This document shows, in pieces, positions 20,519-31,299 of a stretch of 64,000 nucleotides of DNA. The notes beneath the pieces were generated by a model. It searched no databases. It was not told the DNA's origin and saw nothing but the letters and a program-made list of their open reading frames with translations. Within the stretch, counting starts at the first letter, position 1. Each line of letters starts with the position of its first letter. Source of the stretch: Pycnococcus provasolii (taxonomy: Eukaryota; Chlorophyta; Pseudoscourfieldiophyceae; Pseudoscourfieldiales; Pycnococcaceae); contig OW568866.1 of NCBI GenBank assembly GCA_938743325.2, forward strand, positions 1,026,431 to 1,090,430. The letters are read 5' to 3'. A program made the position numbers and the translations under genes.

Positions 20519-21042
20519 TCAGTTCACAAGCACAGTACCAGCCAGACGTTTCTGCCAGACGTGCAAGATACTCTGATGAAGTTCCATGCTCGCTTGATCG
20601 GTCTGCTTCGCCAAGTCCGCCATAAATTCTCGGAAGATCTTGTTTGCCTGGTTCGTCTCCGCTGTGTTGTGTTCCAAAGCTGTTCGTGTTTTTTTCATGA
20701 CAGAGCATCTGCCCCGGGTTTGAAATGAGAAAGCACCGACTTGAACGCCGCGTTCAACGTCGTCAGTTGCGAAACGGTGGCCGTAAGGATTTTGGCTCTC
20801 ACCTCAGGCATCATCTTCACCTCAACAAATTTCGAGCGTTGGCAGAAATGTTGCAGTTCAAAATTTGGACCAAAGAAGCCACGACAGTCGTTTTGCACGT
20901 GTTCATAGTCCACCCCGTCAAGTACTTCAAGCAACTTCTCGATGAACTTGATACGAAGAGCTTTTCGCAGCGTCCTGGCCAACGATGTTTTTGGTGAGCA
21001 GGCCACAGCTCTCATTGCCTTGACTGTGTGCGGTATACCCAA
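20519..21042 (-). pseudogene. Frame-shifted ORF remnant, helical protein of unknown family
   Basis: Two overlapping minus-strand frames look coding. The first (21042-20695) includes RIKFIEKLLEVLDGVDYEH and AKILTATVSQLTTLNAAF. The second begins MKKTRTALEHNTAETNQANK at 20698 and ends at 20519. Both are rich in amphipathic helix with no low complexity, and they would join with a one-base shift near 20700. I do not recognise the family. It could be a decayed gene, or the join could be a short intron that I cannot place. Confidence 0.3.
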
Positions 21043-21542
21043 CGCACATCCTCAAGTTGAAATGGCGGGCCCATGGCGGGCCCATGGCGGGGCCGAAATT
21101 TTCCGGGCCTTGCTAATAGTTCAACGAAGGATCCCGGTTCGCCATGATGAGCTCCGACCAAACTTAATTCAGAAGGCCCTGGAGCAAGATTCTGGAGCAA
21201 AAAGGTGATCAACTTGAATCCCACCTTTTTTCACTGCGATGCAAAGTCTTCAAAAAACACATTGGGCGGAGTTTTGTTTCTCTTTGAAGGGATCACGACG
21301 ACTTGTATTTCCCCTTGGTCGTACAGTACTGTATTTCCCGTGAACTCCGTTTGCGGCCGGGGAGCCGGGGAGGGGCAAGGGGAGGCCAGAGGCGCATGCA
21401 AGAGGTGTATTTTACCTTTATGGGAGCCTCCCAGCCTCCCGTTGCCCGGGCGAATCCTCCGACTTCAGAACGAAAGAACCAGAGAGAGAGTGGATTGATT
21501 GCGAGTTTTTAGTGGACCCATCATCCTCTTCATCCAGCTAAG

Positions 21543-22418
21543 ATGTCCAGCAGTATCCTCACGCAGCACGTCGCCCCTGCGCTGGGCACTCTTGTGGCGC
21601 TCCTGTTATTCCTCGCGCCGCTCAAAACGCTCAAGGCGGCCATGCAAGGAACGCGCCTGCTCGGGGACATCAACCCCGCGCCGTTCCCGCTGCTCGCGAC
21701 GAACTGCGCGGGGTGGGTCGCGTACGGATACCTGCTGAGAGACTACTACGTCGTCGTCGCGAACATCAACGGACTCGTTCTCGCCATGCACTACACACTG
21801 CAGGCGTACTGCCTATGCTCGATGGGAGGAGAAAGGACGGAGGGCAAGCGAAAGCTACTGCACGGTACCGTCGTCGGTGCGAGCTTAATGATGGCGTACG
21901 TCGGACTCGTCGTCGCCTTGCCGCTCGGGGATAAGGAGGAGGCGAGAAAACTTGTGCTGGGATTGGTGTGCAATGCCGTGCTCGTGTGCTTTTATGCAAG
22001 CCCGCTTGCTGAGGTAAAGACGGTCATCGCCTCAAAGTCGAGCGATGCGCTCGTCTTTCCTATGTGCCTGTAAGTCGTACTTCCGGACGAAAAACGTGGA
22101 TGGACGCTTTCAAGAACGAACCACTAACACACTGTCCATATCACACGACACGAAATTCAATCAAACCAAAACCAAAACAAACAAAACCTAAATAGAATGA
22201 ACGTTATTAACGGCACCTTGTGGGCGGTGTACGGGTTCGCGCTGTCAGACTATTTGATCGCCGCGCCGAATGCTCTTGGAGCATTGTTTGGCGTCTTACA
22301 GTGCACGTTGTGCGCCATCTACCCTCGAAGGCGTGGAGAAAGCAACGCCATACCAGTCAGCCCTAGCACCGAGAAGCTGGACGCGCTTGTGAGCGCGGAT
22401 CTAACCAATGTTGCTTAG
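21543..22418 (+). CDS. SWEET: SWEET/MtN3-family sugar transporter
   Basis: Exons 21543-22069 and 22196-22418 give 249 residues, the normal SWEET size of about 250. The 126 nt intron has GTAAGT, a CCACTAACAC branch site and TAG. SWEETs are bidirectional sugar facilitators made of two three-helix bundles joined by a linker helix. The first MtN3 unit is seen in FLAPLKTLKAAMQGTRLLGDINP ending WVAYGYLLRDYYVVVANINGL. The second is LAEVKTVIASKSSDALVFPMC followed in exon 2 by NVINGTLWAVYGF and PNALGALFGVLQ. The exon junction lies between PMC and MNVINGT, so splicing is needed for a complete second unit. It sits in the plasma or an internal membrane; the substrate cannot be told from sequence. Confidence 0.93.
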
Positions 22419-22456
22419 ACTGATTTGTTACAATAATACAGTAATTTTGTGTTATA

Positions 22457-24142
22457 TTAACCACTATTCTCCTGATTTCCTGATTTCACTGACGCCGCCG
22501 CTGCTGCCGCCTGCTTCCGCTTGCGCTTGCTGCGGTGCTCCAACTCGGGAATGAAGGACTTGTAGTCGCGGTTGGGCTTGCACACGATGAAGTCCGCGAG
22601 GTCGCTGAAGTCGCTGTCGTCGTCGCTCGCACCTGGGCGAGGCAAATCCATGGCGGCTGCGACGAACGGGTTATCGCTCGTGCGACTGCGTCGGCGCCGT
22701 CGCTTAGCACCGGCAGAGCCCGCACCCGCACCCGCTCCTGCTGGCTCCTGCTGGCTCCTCCTCAACTCCTCCTCCTTCTCCGCTGGCAAGAATTCAACGC
22801 CATTGGCACGTAAAGTCGCGAACAATGCCTCCGCCACTGCACCGAGTTTTGCCGACGAGTGCACCTCGCCACGAGCGAGAGATGCCCATGCCGCCGCCCA
22901 GACGCGGCGCGACGTTGTTTGACTCCGCCGCCACCAACTTTCAGCGAGTAGCTTCGCCGACCTTGCCAGCGATTTGGCAAGATCCACATGCGCCGCACCA
23001 ATCGAGCCGTTCGCGAGCATTTCGAGACTCTTGCGCGCACAATTGCAAAGCAGCTTTCCGAGCGCGTCCTCGACAGCGCTGGATTCAGCTGCGTCTTCGT
23101 CATCCATTGCCACGGCGACGGCACGTGCCGCTCTTGCTGTGGCGCGCGCCACCGCATCAGTCAATGGCACATCATCACCGTCGTCGTCGTTGTCGTCTTC
23201 TTCTTCGTTGTTATTATCGTCAGTCTCGCACGCTGCGAGCACGGCAGCTCGCGTCGCCGCAGTGCACGCATTCGCGCACATGTCTAGTGCTTCGACGACG
23301 ACGTTCTCGTGGAGGTCGTCGTCTCCCGCGCGTCTTGCCGCGGTACGAGCCGCCTTGACCATACCGCTTGCGGCAGAGACACCGAGCCACGCCGCCGCCT
23401 TCTTAACTGCTCTATGAAGCACGGCGGATGCGCACGCGAGCACGAGACACGTGCCCCTGCTTGTTCCGTGTTTGCTTGTCTGTGCGCCCGCTTGTTCGAC
23501 GATCGCCTCGACTAGTTTCGCGTGCGCGTCGAGAGCCATTGCGTCTCCGTTCGTGCATTCCGCCATGTTGCGTGCAGTGAGCACAACGAAAGCGAGCACA
23601 CCAAGTTGTGGGTCTGCGTCCACAGCCCTTGTCATTTCCTTGATGTTAGCGCCAGACGCCGCGACGCCCGTTCCGCTGGCGAGCAGTTTGACAGCTCTTT
23701 TGCGTTCTTCATCGTTGATCGCGTCGCCGGTTGATGGCGGCGCAGTGGTGATCGGCGCCTGTGCGTACTGTCCCTCTGCGTCATTACGGCACCCATTCGT
23801 GCCACACGTGATGTTTGCGAGGATGGCGTCTGACAGGTTGGATAGGAGTTTCTGGTTGTTTTTTGTCGCATCAGAAACGTCGTTTTCCGCGTCGTTGTTA
23901 TCGTCGCTTCGCTGCTGCTGCTGCTGCTGCTGTTGGAGTTGTTGATTCGCGTGCGTAGCTTTGGTAAGAGAGCTTCTTCGCGAGTTAAGAAGCAGGTTAG
24001 ATGAGTAGCATGCCAGCGCGTCCCATCCTCTGGTTTGTAAGAGCAGACGCCACTCAAGTATGAGCTCCCTAAGTTGAGTCACGTGAACACCTGAAGTTGC
24101 CGCAGCTGCAGTTGCGTGTGCCAAGTATGTCGTCGCGGGCAT
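22457..24142 (-). CDS. Uncharacterised Ala-rich helical protein, probably nuclear
   Basis: 561 residues, not recognised. An N-terminal helical part (HVTQLRELILEWRLLLQTRGWDALACYSSNLL) is followed by a poly-Gln stretch and an Asn/Asp-rich segment. Long Ala-rich helices follow that look like HEAT/ARM-type repeats (EVLDMCANACTAATRAAVLA and similar), with an acidic NNNEEEDDNDDDGDD insert. The C-terminus has two basic clusters (KRRRRRSRTSDNPF and RSKRKRKQ) around DLADFIVCKPNRDYKSFIPEL, the most distinctive and probably conserved piece. The basic clusters suggest nuclear import. It converges on SWEET with a 38 bp gap and is divergent from TOP3B with a 222 bp shared upstream region. TGTAA motif 25 nt past the stop. 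Confidence 0.75.
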   Translation of the reverse strand: MPATTYLAHATAAAATSGVHVTQLRELILEWRLLLQTRGWDALACYSSNLLLNSRRSSLTKATHANQQLQQQQQQQQRSDDNNDAENDVSDATKNNQKLLSNLSDAILANITCGTNGCRNDAEGQYAQAPITTAPPSTGDAINDEERKRAVKLLASGTGVAASGANIKEMTRAVDADPQLGVLAFVVLTARNMAECTNGDAMALDAHAKLVEAIVEQAGAQTSKHGTSRGTCLVLACASAVLHRAVKKAAAWLGVSAASGMVKAARTAARRAGDDDLHENVVVEALDMCANACTAATRAAVLAACETDDNNNEEEDDNDDDGDDVPLTDAVARATARAARAVAVAMDDEDAAESSAVEDALGKLLCNCARKSLEMLANGSIGAAHVDLAKSLARSAKLLAESWWRRSQTTSRRVWAAAWASLARGEVHSSAKLGAVAEALFATLRANGVEFLPAEKEEELRRSQQEPAGAGAGAGSAGAKRRRRRSRTSDNPFVAAAMDLPRPGASDDDSDFSDLADFIVCKPNRDYKSFIPELEHRSKRKRKQAAAAAASVKSGNQENSG

Positions 24143-24364
24143 GAAGACGAACGGATCTTCACAGCAGACAGCAGGGCGAGGGAGACTGCGAGTGCGCGCG
24201 GGAACGGGTTGGGACGCCTACTTACTGGGGGAAACGTTTAAGGCTTGTTCGTTTCGGGGTTTCTTTCGGAAAAACCTCATGGAATGAAAGTAAAGTTAGT
24301 TCGGGGTTACGATAATTAGGAATCCCGTGAGATTCATTTCGTCTTATTTCTTTTAGCATCGGCC

Positions 24365-27311
24365 ATGGCTGCTTCGTACGGGTACGCTGTGTTGGTGGTT
24401 GCCGAGAAGCCTTCGATCGCCTCCGCCATCGCGCTCGCACTCTCCACCAAGGACAACCCGTTCACCACGCGCGGAGGATCCCTGCCCGTGCACGAACTCG
24501 AAAGAACGTACGAAGGCAAGCTCACGAAGTTCAAAGTCACGTCAGTCATCGGACACGTGTACTCGATCGACTTTCACGGCCGATTCCAGTCGTGGGACAC
24601 GGAACCCGGGTTGCTGTTCGACGCGGACATCGTCAAGAAGGAGTCGAACCCAAAGGCGCGCGTGTGCCACCACCTCAGCTCGGAGAGCAAGGAGTGCAAC
24701 GAGGTGCAGCTGTTCCTAGACTGCGACCGAGAGGGGGAGAACATATGCTTCGAGGTGCTCGACTGCATCAAGCTCAGGTCACCCGCGCGTGTGCGACGTG
24801 CCAAGTTCAGCGCAGTCACGCCAGCAGCCATTTTGGAGGCGATGAAAAATCTAGGAACGCCAAACGAAAACGAAAGCAAGGCTGTTGACGCGAGGCAGGA
24901 ACTCGACCTAAGGACGGGTGTCGCTTTCACGCGCTACCAGACGAGATTCTTCCAAGGGAGGTACGGAAACCTCGACAGTGCTCTCATCAGCTATGGGCCG
25001 TGTCAGACGCCAACGTTGGGTTTCGTCGTCGACCGACACATCAACATCATGGAGCACGTTCCCGAGACGTATTACGCGCTGCGTGTGGAGGTGAAGAAGA
25101 GCGGTGTCGTCGTCCCGCTTCTCTGGGAGCGTGGTCGCGTGTTCGATCAGCAGGTGTGCACCGCATTCGCGCTCAACGTGTCGTCTGTCAAGTCGCTGCG
25201 CGTTGCGAGCGTAAGCTCGAAACGGCAGAAGAGAAGCCGGCCGACGGGACTTAACACTGTTGCAATGCTGAAGATAGCAAGCTCGCAGCTCGGAATGTGT
25301 GTCTTACCTCTATAACCATCCGTGGCGGATAACAGCAGTCACTAACAATTTCTAAATACACCAAATTTTAAAACAGGGGACCTCATCATGCCATGCAGGT
25401 GGCGGAACGCCTTTACATCCAAGGCTACCTGTCGTACCCGCGCACGGAAAGCACGGGATATCCACCCGGCTTCGACCTGCGTGGCACAGTCGCGTCGCTC
25501 AGGCGGCACCCGATGTACGGCGCGTTCGCGAGCGCGCTGCTCGAAAGCAGTCGAGGACCCAACCCTCGCGCGGGACATGACGCGGGCGACCATCCACCCA
25601 TCACGCCATGCGCCTCCGCCACGGCGGAAGAGCTCGGCGGCGGCGACTCGTGGCGGCTGTACGAGGTGGTCGTGCGCCACTTCCTCGCCGGTGTGTCTGA
25701 GGACGCGACGATCGAGGTGACGCGTGCAAGATTGGTGGGAGGCGGCGAGGCATTCCTCGCAAGTGGCCGTAAACTCGTGCATCCAGGATTTCTCGAGATT
25801 CTACCCAGCGGTGGAATGGGCCGATACGGCATGGGCACGACGGACGAGGAGGCGGACGAGGAGGCTGCCGCGGAGGCGGAGGGTGGTGGTGGTGGTGGTG
25901 GTGGCGACGACGACGACGACGAAGATTCAGAGTACGGACGTGGTGTGCTGCCACCCTTGGCTGAGGGCGAAAGTCTCAACGCGGAGGTGAGCCAGCGGAC
26001 GGGTAAGACTCGCCCACCCGACCACCTGACGGAGAGCAACTTGATCGCCCTGATGGAGCGCAATGGCATCGGCACGGACGCAAGCATCGCCACGCACATC
26101 AACAACATCATCGAGCGAAGGTACGTCAATCTTGGCGCGGGACGGCGGCTCATTCCCACCGATCTTGGCGTTTGCTTTGTGCAAGGTTTGAAGGCGATTG
26201 ACAGCGAGCTCGTGCGCCCGCTTGTTCGCGGCCACGTGGAAAAGCAGCTGGACCTCATCGCGCGCGGAGACGCTGCCAAGGAGGCTGTTGTCGAGCACAT
26301 CAAGCACTCTTTTCGCAGCAAATTTGACTTCTTCGTTGGCCACATCGGTCGTATGGATGCGCTCTTCGAGAACAGATTTTCGCCACTAGCTTCTAGCGGT
26401 AAGCCCTTCACGCGTTGTGGACGCACGAACCGCATTCTGAGACTCGTCGCGAGCCGCCCCCCACGCCTGTACAATCCATTCACCGAGGAAGTGCTCAAGC
26501 TGCCAGACGGTGGCGAGTGCAAGCAGTACAAGGGGCTCGAATGTCCTATCTGCTCTTACGAGCTCTGCCTATACAAGCTCGGCGGCTCAGATTCAAAGTC
26601 GAGCAGATCCTACCCGCTTTGCCCCGGTTGCTATAATTTCCCGCCATTCAAGGACGATGCCGCTGAATCGACGGGCGCTCAGTCGACGGCGGCGGCAGAC
26701 GGCGGAGGAGGACCTGGGAGCGCACGTCGTGCGGCGATGTGCCTCCGTTGCCCGATGCCCGAAATTCACCCAATCATAGCGAAACTTAGGATCTGCGCGT
26801 GCCCCGAAACGGAGGCTGAGGGTGGTGTGCTCATGCTCGATCCCGCCGGAGGACCTGGAAATTGGAGGGTAATCAGCACGCGCTCAAGCTTAATCTTCTA
26901 CCTGCCAAAGAGCGTAATCTCGGCCAAGGTGCTCGATCGAGAGGATGACGACGGATGCCGCTTACTCTCCCTCGAGTTTCACAAGGACCAGACACCGCTC
27001 GAGGGTGGCGCGACGAAGCATGTTGCCAGCCTGCTAAACGACGAGCTACTCGAGGGTATGATTACTGCTTCGCACGGATCCACGAGCATGAGGAGACGAG
27101 GTGGTGGTCGTGGTGGTGGCCGAGGACGTGGCCGAGGACGTGGTCGTGGAAAGCGCATGACAGAGGCGGAGATGAAGAGTACGTATATACCACAAACCAA
27201 CCTCCCATGGCTTTATCAACAACAGTCACTAACAAGTAAGCACACCTTAAACCACACACTTAATAAACGAAACAGTGTCGTTCCACAGCTTTTAGTGTGA
27301 CAAGTGTGTAA
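24365..27311 (+). CDS. TOP3B: DNA topoisomerase III-beta (type IA)
   Basis: Three exons: 24365-25296, 25377-27178 and 27289-27311, 918 residues. Introns of 80 and 110 nt both have a CACTAAC branch site and AG acceptor; the first joins LGM to GPHHAMQ, and the second gives the tail MKTFSVTSV. It relaxes negatively supercoiled DNA, and TOP3B also acts on RNA. The Toprim domain holds VVAEKPSIA and LDCDREGEN; the catalytic Tyr is in GYLSYPRTEST. GHDAGDHPPITP, TGKPFTRCG and the C-terminal Arg-Gly-rich box (RGGGRGGGRGRGRG) point to the beta rather than alpha type. An acidic/Gly insert (EEAAAEAEGGGG...DDDDDEDSEYG) expands the region after VHPGFLEILP. Zinc-binding Cys pairs in the C-terminal half are partly kept. 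TGTAA 20 nt after the stop. Confidence 0.95.
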
Positions 27312-27381
27312 TGATGAGAGAAAATGACAATGTAAACTCACGGTAAGGTTTGATTAACAAAAAGAAAGAGTAAAAGGTTGT

Positions 27382-30300
27382 TCAAAATCGACCAACGCTC
27401 CGAAGCCTCGCATGCCGCTCGATGCGCGCCATGGCTATCCGCTCGGCATTGACGTGGCTGAGGCGAACACCCGTATCACTGGCACGCGAGCGACTTCGGA
27501 ACTCCTCGCCCCCCATTCTCTCAAACTCGAGGGCATCCTCCTCCCGATGCTCGGCGAGTGCACGGCGTCGTTCCTCTTTCAACATGAATTTGCTGACCTT
27601 GACGTGATCGAGAAGCTTGTCTCGCTTTGCTCGGTACCCCTTCAGGCTGCTCCACTTCAGTGCGACGGACTCGCTGATGGCGAATGGCTCGAGGGCACCC
27701 AACATTGGGTTATCAAGCTCGTCACTACTGCCGTCGATCGAGCGCCTCCAAGCCTCGGCGCCCACGTCTCGAAGGCTTGCAATGATGCCGTCGAGACACG
27801 TCTCAAGTCCATTCTCGTCGGACACGGTGCCAGTCGGCTTGTCAACGTATGCTGCGAGACTCGCACATTCTTCGGCAGATGCGCCTCGCGAATGCGCGTA
27901 GAAGTCGAGGAAATCGTGCAGTTCATCATTACGTGATCGCTCCGCCGCCGCAAGCTCCGCGGGACCGCGCCCAATCTCGGCGTTGTGGTACACTTCGCGG
28001 AGCATGTTCATGCGATTGCGCCTGTCCTCAACGATGCGATCTTGCCTCTTGGCGAATGCGGAGAAGTGCGCGTCGAAAGAAATCCGGTCTTCCGGAGTTG
28101 ACTCAGGTTTTTTCGCCTTTTCTTTCTCGTACTCGGCATCGTCGTGACTTGTACGGTACATGCTGCGCAGCGTGTGATCCACCTCGAAAGATCGAGCATG
28201 CTTTGCTCGGATTGCCGCGGCACGCTCGGCATCCGCTCGTGTTCCTCCGACGACCCAAGAGTCGGACGATGAGACCGCGGAACGGCGGCTCGGTCTCGTG
28301 GGACTCCTCGCGGATCGCACAGGTGCATGAGTGGCGGGTACGTCGAGAACCTCTCGAGCTTCGGTAGAGCCACCCGGCGCTGCGCTCCGCGAGCGACGGT
28401 GGCGATTTGCCATCGCTCGGAGTTCCTTGGCGCTTGCACCGTTCTGAAGCATGTGATGCCGACGCTCGACGGAATCCCGCTCCATCGAATTGTGATGGAA
28501 TACCTCCTTTCCCGCGACCAGCATCGCGCTCGCCTCGCGGCGATCGAGGCGCTCAACCTCCGCGCGTAGACGGCTCACCTCGTCCGTGTATTCGTTCGCG
28601 GTTGCGTCAGCCTCGGATGCGATCGTCGCGTACTCGTTGCACTGCGACTTGAGACGCCTCGAAGTTTGTACCTGATCATGAATCTTCTTCTCTAGCCGGT
28701 GGATTTGCCGCAGTTTCATTGCTCGCGTTGCGCCAGGCCCCTCAACACCCGATCCTTTCGTTACGTCGCGCGATGACGTCGACCGCCTCGGCGCCTGAGA
28801 ACTTGAACGTGACTTTGCGTCTTCGAGACACGCGAGAACGTGCTGACGCTGCCCGAGCGATAGCACCATGAAGTCGAGTTTGAGAACCTCGTCTGACATC
28901 GTGAGGAGCATTTCGCCGTCGATGTGATTATGCGCGAAGCGCGGCTTTAGGTGCGGCAACTTGACGATCGCCTCAAGCCAAAGAGTCACGTCGGAGCATG
29001 TCCACTGCGAAGGATGCACCGCCTGAAGCTCGCGGATCTGCTCCTCACGACGACGCGCAACCGTGGTCGCAAGCTTCTGTCGACGTTCTTCGCTGACGCC
29101 AGCCATTTTCTCGCGCTGGCGAGATGACGGGGGCGACGCGGATCGTGGGCGACGCATCGTGTGCGCGGCATACGGCCCAAGTCCCTTCGCCCTCTGCCTG
29201 CTCAGCATCGCGTCGCTGTCTCGCATGCGCGACTCAGCCTTGGGTGGCTCCTTCTGAGATTGCGGCAGCGCCTTACCGCCGAAGAGCACGGTTCTCTCAA
29301 ATTCCTGCAGCGTAACCCTGCCATCGTCGTCCTTGTCCGCCGCTGCACGGAGCGCAGACATCAGACGACGCAGGTCGGCGCTATTCTGTTTCTTCGCCGG
29401 CAGAGCACGCTTGATCAGATTGCGAAGTGGTATTCCAAACTCAAGAGTGTGCGTGTGAGGGTCCGCAAATTCCGCGAAAAAGGAAGCGAGCTTCTTCCGC
29501 AGCTCAGTCTCGCTCGGTGGTGCGATTGGCTTAGAGCCAGATCCTCCAGCACGCTTTTCCTGAGTGATTTCTCGAGTGAGGTGCATTCGTATCTTCATGG
29601 CAACGTCATCGACGTTTACTTGTGCCTTGAACCCACCCGAGCTTCCCGTGCTCGACACGGCCACAAGACTTTTCAGATCCCGCACAGCTGTGACAATTTC
29701 GTCAAATGACAACCTTCCGTCGCCGTTCGCATCGAGCATGAGACACACGTAATCCACCGCACCGTCGGTGAGAAGGCTGTGCTGCGATGTGGGCAGCAGC
29801 GACAGCAGGAAGGTTCGCAGCTCGCTCATGTCGAGAAATCCCGAACGATCCTTGTCGAATTGCTCGAATGCCCCATACATGCGTTTCTCGTCGCGCTTGA
29901 CGTAGTTGGCCAGCGCAATGAACAGATTGTCAGAGTTTGCCGCCGTCTCCAGGCGGAGTGCTTTCTTTGACGACTTCGATGTTAACGATTGCCGCGAGGA
30001 ACGTGATCTTTGGGACTGGGAACGCTGCGATGCGCTCATCATGGCCAGGCTTTGCGAGTTGAACGACAAGTCGACGCGTCGACCTCGTGTCTCACGCTGT
30101 GCCTCCACGAGCTCGCGCACGCGATGACGTCGATACTCCTCCTCGTCAATCGAGGCGCCGAAGTGGTCTCGGATAAATTGCTCACGCATGGTGTCCTTCT
30201 CGCACGTTGGCGGATTGAGGTACATCCTCTCCGCTCGCTTTCCCGCAAGGCGTGCACTCTCGCTTTTTCTTTTGTCGCCGTATATCGCCTCGCGTAGTTC

Positions 30301-31299
30301 GAAGTACGTGACGAATCCGTCGTGATCGCGATCGCAGCGCCTCTGCAGCACCGCGAACGAGTGGCGAAGTTCTCCACGAAATGCATTTTTCTGGCCGTGC
30401 GTGCCCACGATGTCCACGCCGTACAGGCTCTTTAGAAGCTGCATGAGCGCTCGCGCGTTGAGTCCCCGTCCTGTGTTTGCGTGCTTTGCGAAGATTGCTG
30501 AGAGTCCACCTTCATATCTCGAGACGAGACTTCGAATGCGTGCGACAATTTCTTCCTCCGTCACGTCTGTCGACTCCGCCTTCCCCCAGCACGACTTGAT
30601 GACGGTGCCCATCTCTGCGTACGTGATTTGCCCATCGCCGTCGAGGTCGAGCAGAGCGACGCACTCGTCGATGTAGTCTTTCGCCGAGTTCCCTAGAGTT
30701 TTGACAGCCCCACCTAGGAATTCGCGACAGAGCGCGTCAGCTTCTCTTATGCTTAGGCTTCCGCTTCCATCCTTGTCCGCCTGCTTGAAGAGCTGCTGCA
30801 GGTGCGTTTCGTTGTTCTGCAGCCACGCGTCGAGTTTATCGACGAGTTCGTCAAAGCTTCGCGGCGCGTGTTGAGGTTTCGGCTTCGGCACGACGGGCGA
30901 CTTGATTTCCTTGGTGGGAGCTGGTGGTGCGAGCGGCACCGCGACGGTTGGCGGTGGAGGTGCCGCTGCGGGCTGGACAGGCGCAACGTGTTGCGTTTGC
31001 GTCGCGGTTCTTGCTAGGTAGTCAAGAAATGCGTCGCACGAGATTTTCCCGGCATGTTCGTTCGCGAGTCTTGCGGTTAGCGCGTCAATTTCCGCCTGCA
31101 GCGCGTTGTTTCCGACAAACTGCCTGAGTATGTTACTGATTTCGTTGATGTCAAGCACACCGTCTTTATTTATGTCGTTTGCGTTGAACACCTCCACGAA
31201 CTTGAGTCGATTATTCTTCAGGTAAGCGTCAACTTGCGCGTACAGGCCAGGCGACGCGAGGTTGAGAGACGCGACATGGCCAGGTGAGGGAGTGGCCAT
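27382..31299 (-). CDS. Large EF-hand protein with SAM domain
   Basis: 1305 residues from the ATG at 31299 (a GTG five codons earlier is also open). Seven EF-hand loops are visible with Asp at positions 1/3/5 and Glu at 12: INKDGVLDINE (about residue 45), DKDGSGSLSIRE (176), DLDGDGQITYAE (218), DRDHDGFVTYFE (323), DKDRSGFLDMSE (481), DANGDGRLSFDE (521) and DKDDDGRVTLQE (658). Between 3 and 4 lies a probable degenerate hand. A SAM domain follows (WTCSDVTLWLEAIVKLP ... LDFMVLSLGQRQHVL, about 766-825), then a coiled coil and a charged C-terminal half with DFLDFYAHSRG. This predicts a calcium-responsive scaffold, possibly cytoskeletal or ciliary. I know no named family with this exact order. Confidence 0.85.
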   Translation of the reverse strand: MATPSPGHVASLNLASPGLYAQVDAYLKNNRLKFVEVFNANDINKDGVLDINEISNILRQFVGNNALQAEIDALTARLANEHAGKISCDAFLDYLARTATQTQHVAPVQPAAAPPPPTVAVPLAPPAPTKEIKSPVVPKPKPQHAPRSFDELVDKLDAWLQNNETHLQQLFKQADKDGSGSLSIREADALCREFLGGAVKTLGNSAKDYIDECVALLDLDGDGQITYAEMGTVIKSCWGKAESTDVTEEEIVARIRSLVSRYEGGLSAIFAKHANTGRGLNARALMQLLKSLYGVDIVGTHGQKNAFRGELRHSFAVLQRRCDRDHDGFVTYFELREAIYGDKRKSESARLAGKRAERMYLNPPTCEKDTMREQFIRDHFGASIDEEEYRRHRVRELVEAQRETRGRRVDLSFNSQSLAMMSASQRSQSQRSRSSRQSLTSKSSKKALRLETAANSDNLFIALANYVKRDEKRMYGAFEQFDKDRSGFLDMSELRTFLLSLLPTSQHSLLTDGAVDYVCLMLDANGDGRLSFDEIVTAVRDLKSLVAVSSTGSSGGFKAQVNVDDVAMKIRMHLTREITQEKRAGGSGSKPIAPPSETELRKKLASFFAEFADPHTHTLEFGIPLRNLIKRALPAKKQNSADLRRLMSALRAAADKDDDGRVTLQEFERTVLFGGKALPQSQKEPPKAESRMRDSDAMLSRQRAKGLGPYAAHTMRRPRSASPPSSRQREKMAGVSEERRQKLATTVARRREEQIRELQAVHPSQWTCSDVTLWLEAIVKLPHLKPRFAHNHIDGEMLLTMSDEVLKLDFMVLSLGQRQHVLACLEDAKSRSSSQAPRRSTSSRDVTKGSGVEGPGATRAMKLRQIHRLEKKIHDQVQTSRRLKSQCNEYATIASEADATANEYTDEVSRLRAEVERLDRREASAMLVAGKEVFHHNSMERDSVERRHHMLQNGASAKELRAMANRHRRSRSAAPGGSTEAREVLDVPATHAPVRSARSPTRPSRRSAVSSSDSWVVGGTRADAERAAAIRAKHARSFEVDHTLRSMYRTSHDDAEYEKEKAKKPESTPEDRISFDAHFSAFAKRQDRIVEDRRNRMNMLREVYHNAEIGRGPAELAAAERSRNDELHDFLDFYAHSRGASAEECASLAAYVDKPTGTVSDENGLETCLDGIIASLRDVGAEAWRRSIDGSSDELDNPMLGALEPFAISESVALKWSSLKGYRAKRDKLLDHVKVSKFMLKEERRRALAEHREEDALEFERMGGEEFRSRSRASDTGVRLSHVNAERIAMARIERHARLRSVGRF

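Larger units (their letters stand above)
18880..21542. other. 2.7 kb repeat-rich interval without a secure gene
   Basis: The longest gene-poor gap inside the window. It holds a G-rich stretch (about 19170-19270), two interstitial telomere repeats, a pair of 174 bp direct repeats around a minisatellite, a frame-shifted ORF remnant (20519-21042) and a 12 bp tandem (GGCGGGCCCATG, about 21063-21090). Overlapping ORFs on both strands at 19235-19786 have no recognisable features. Confidence 0.6.
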
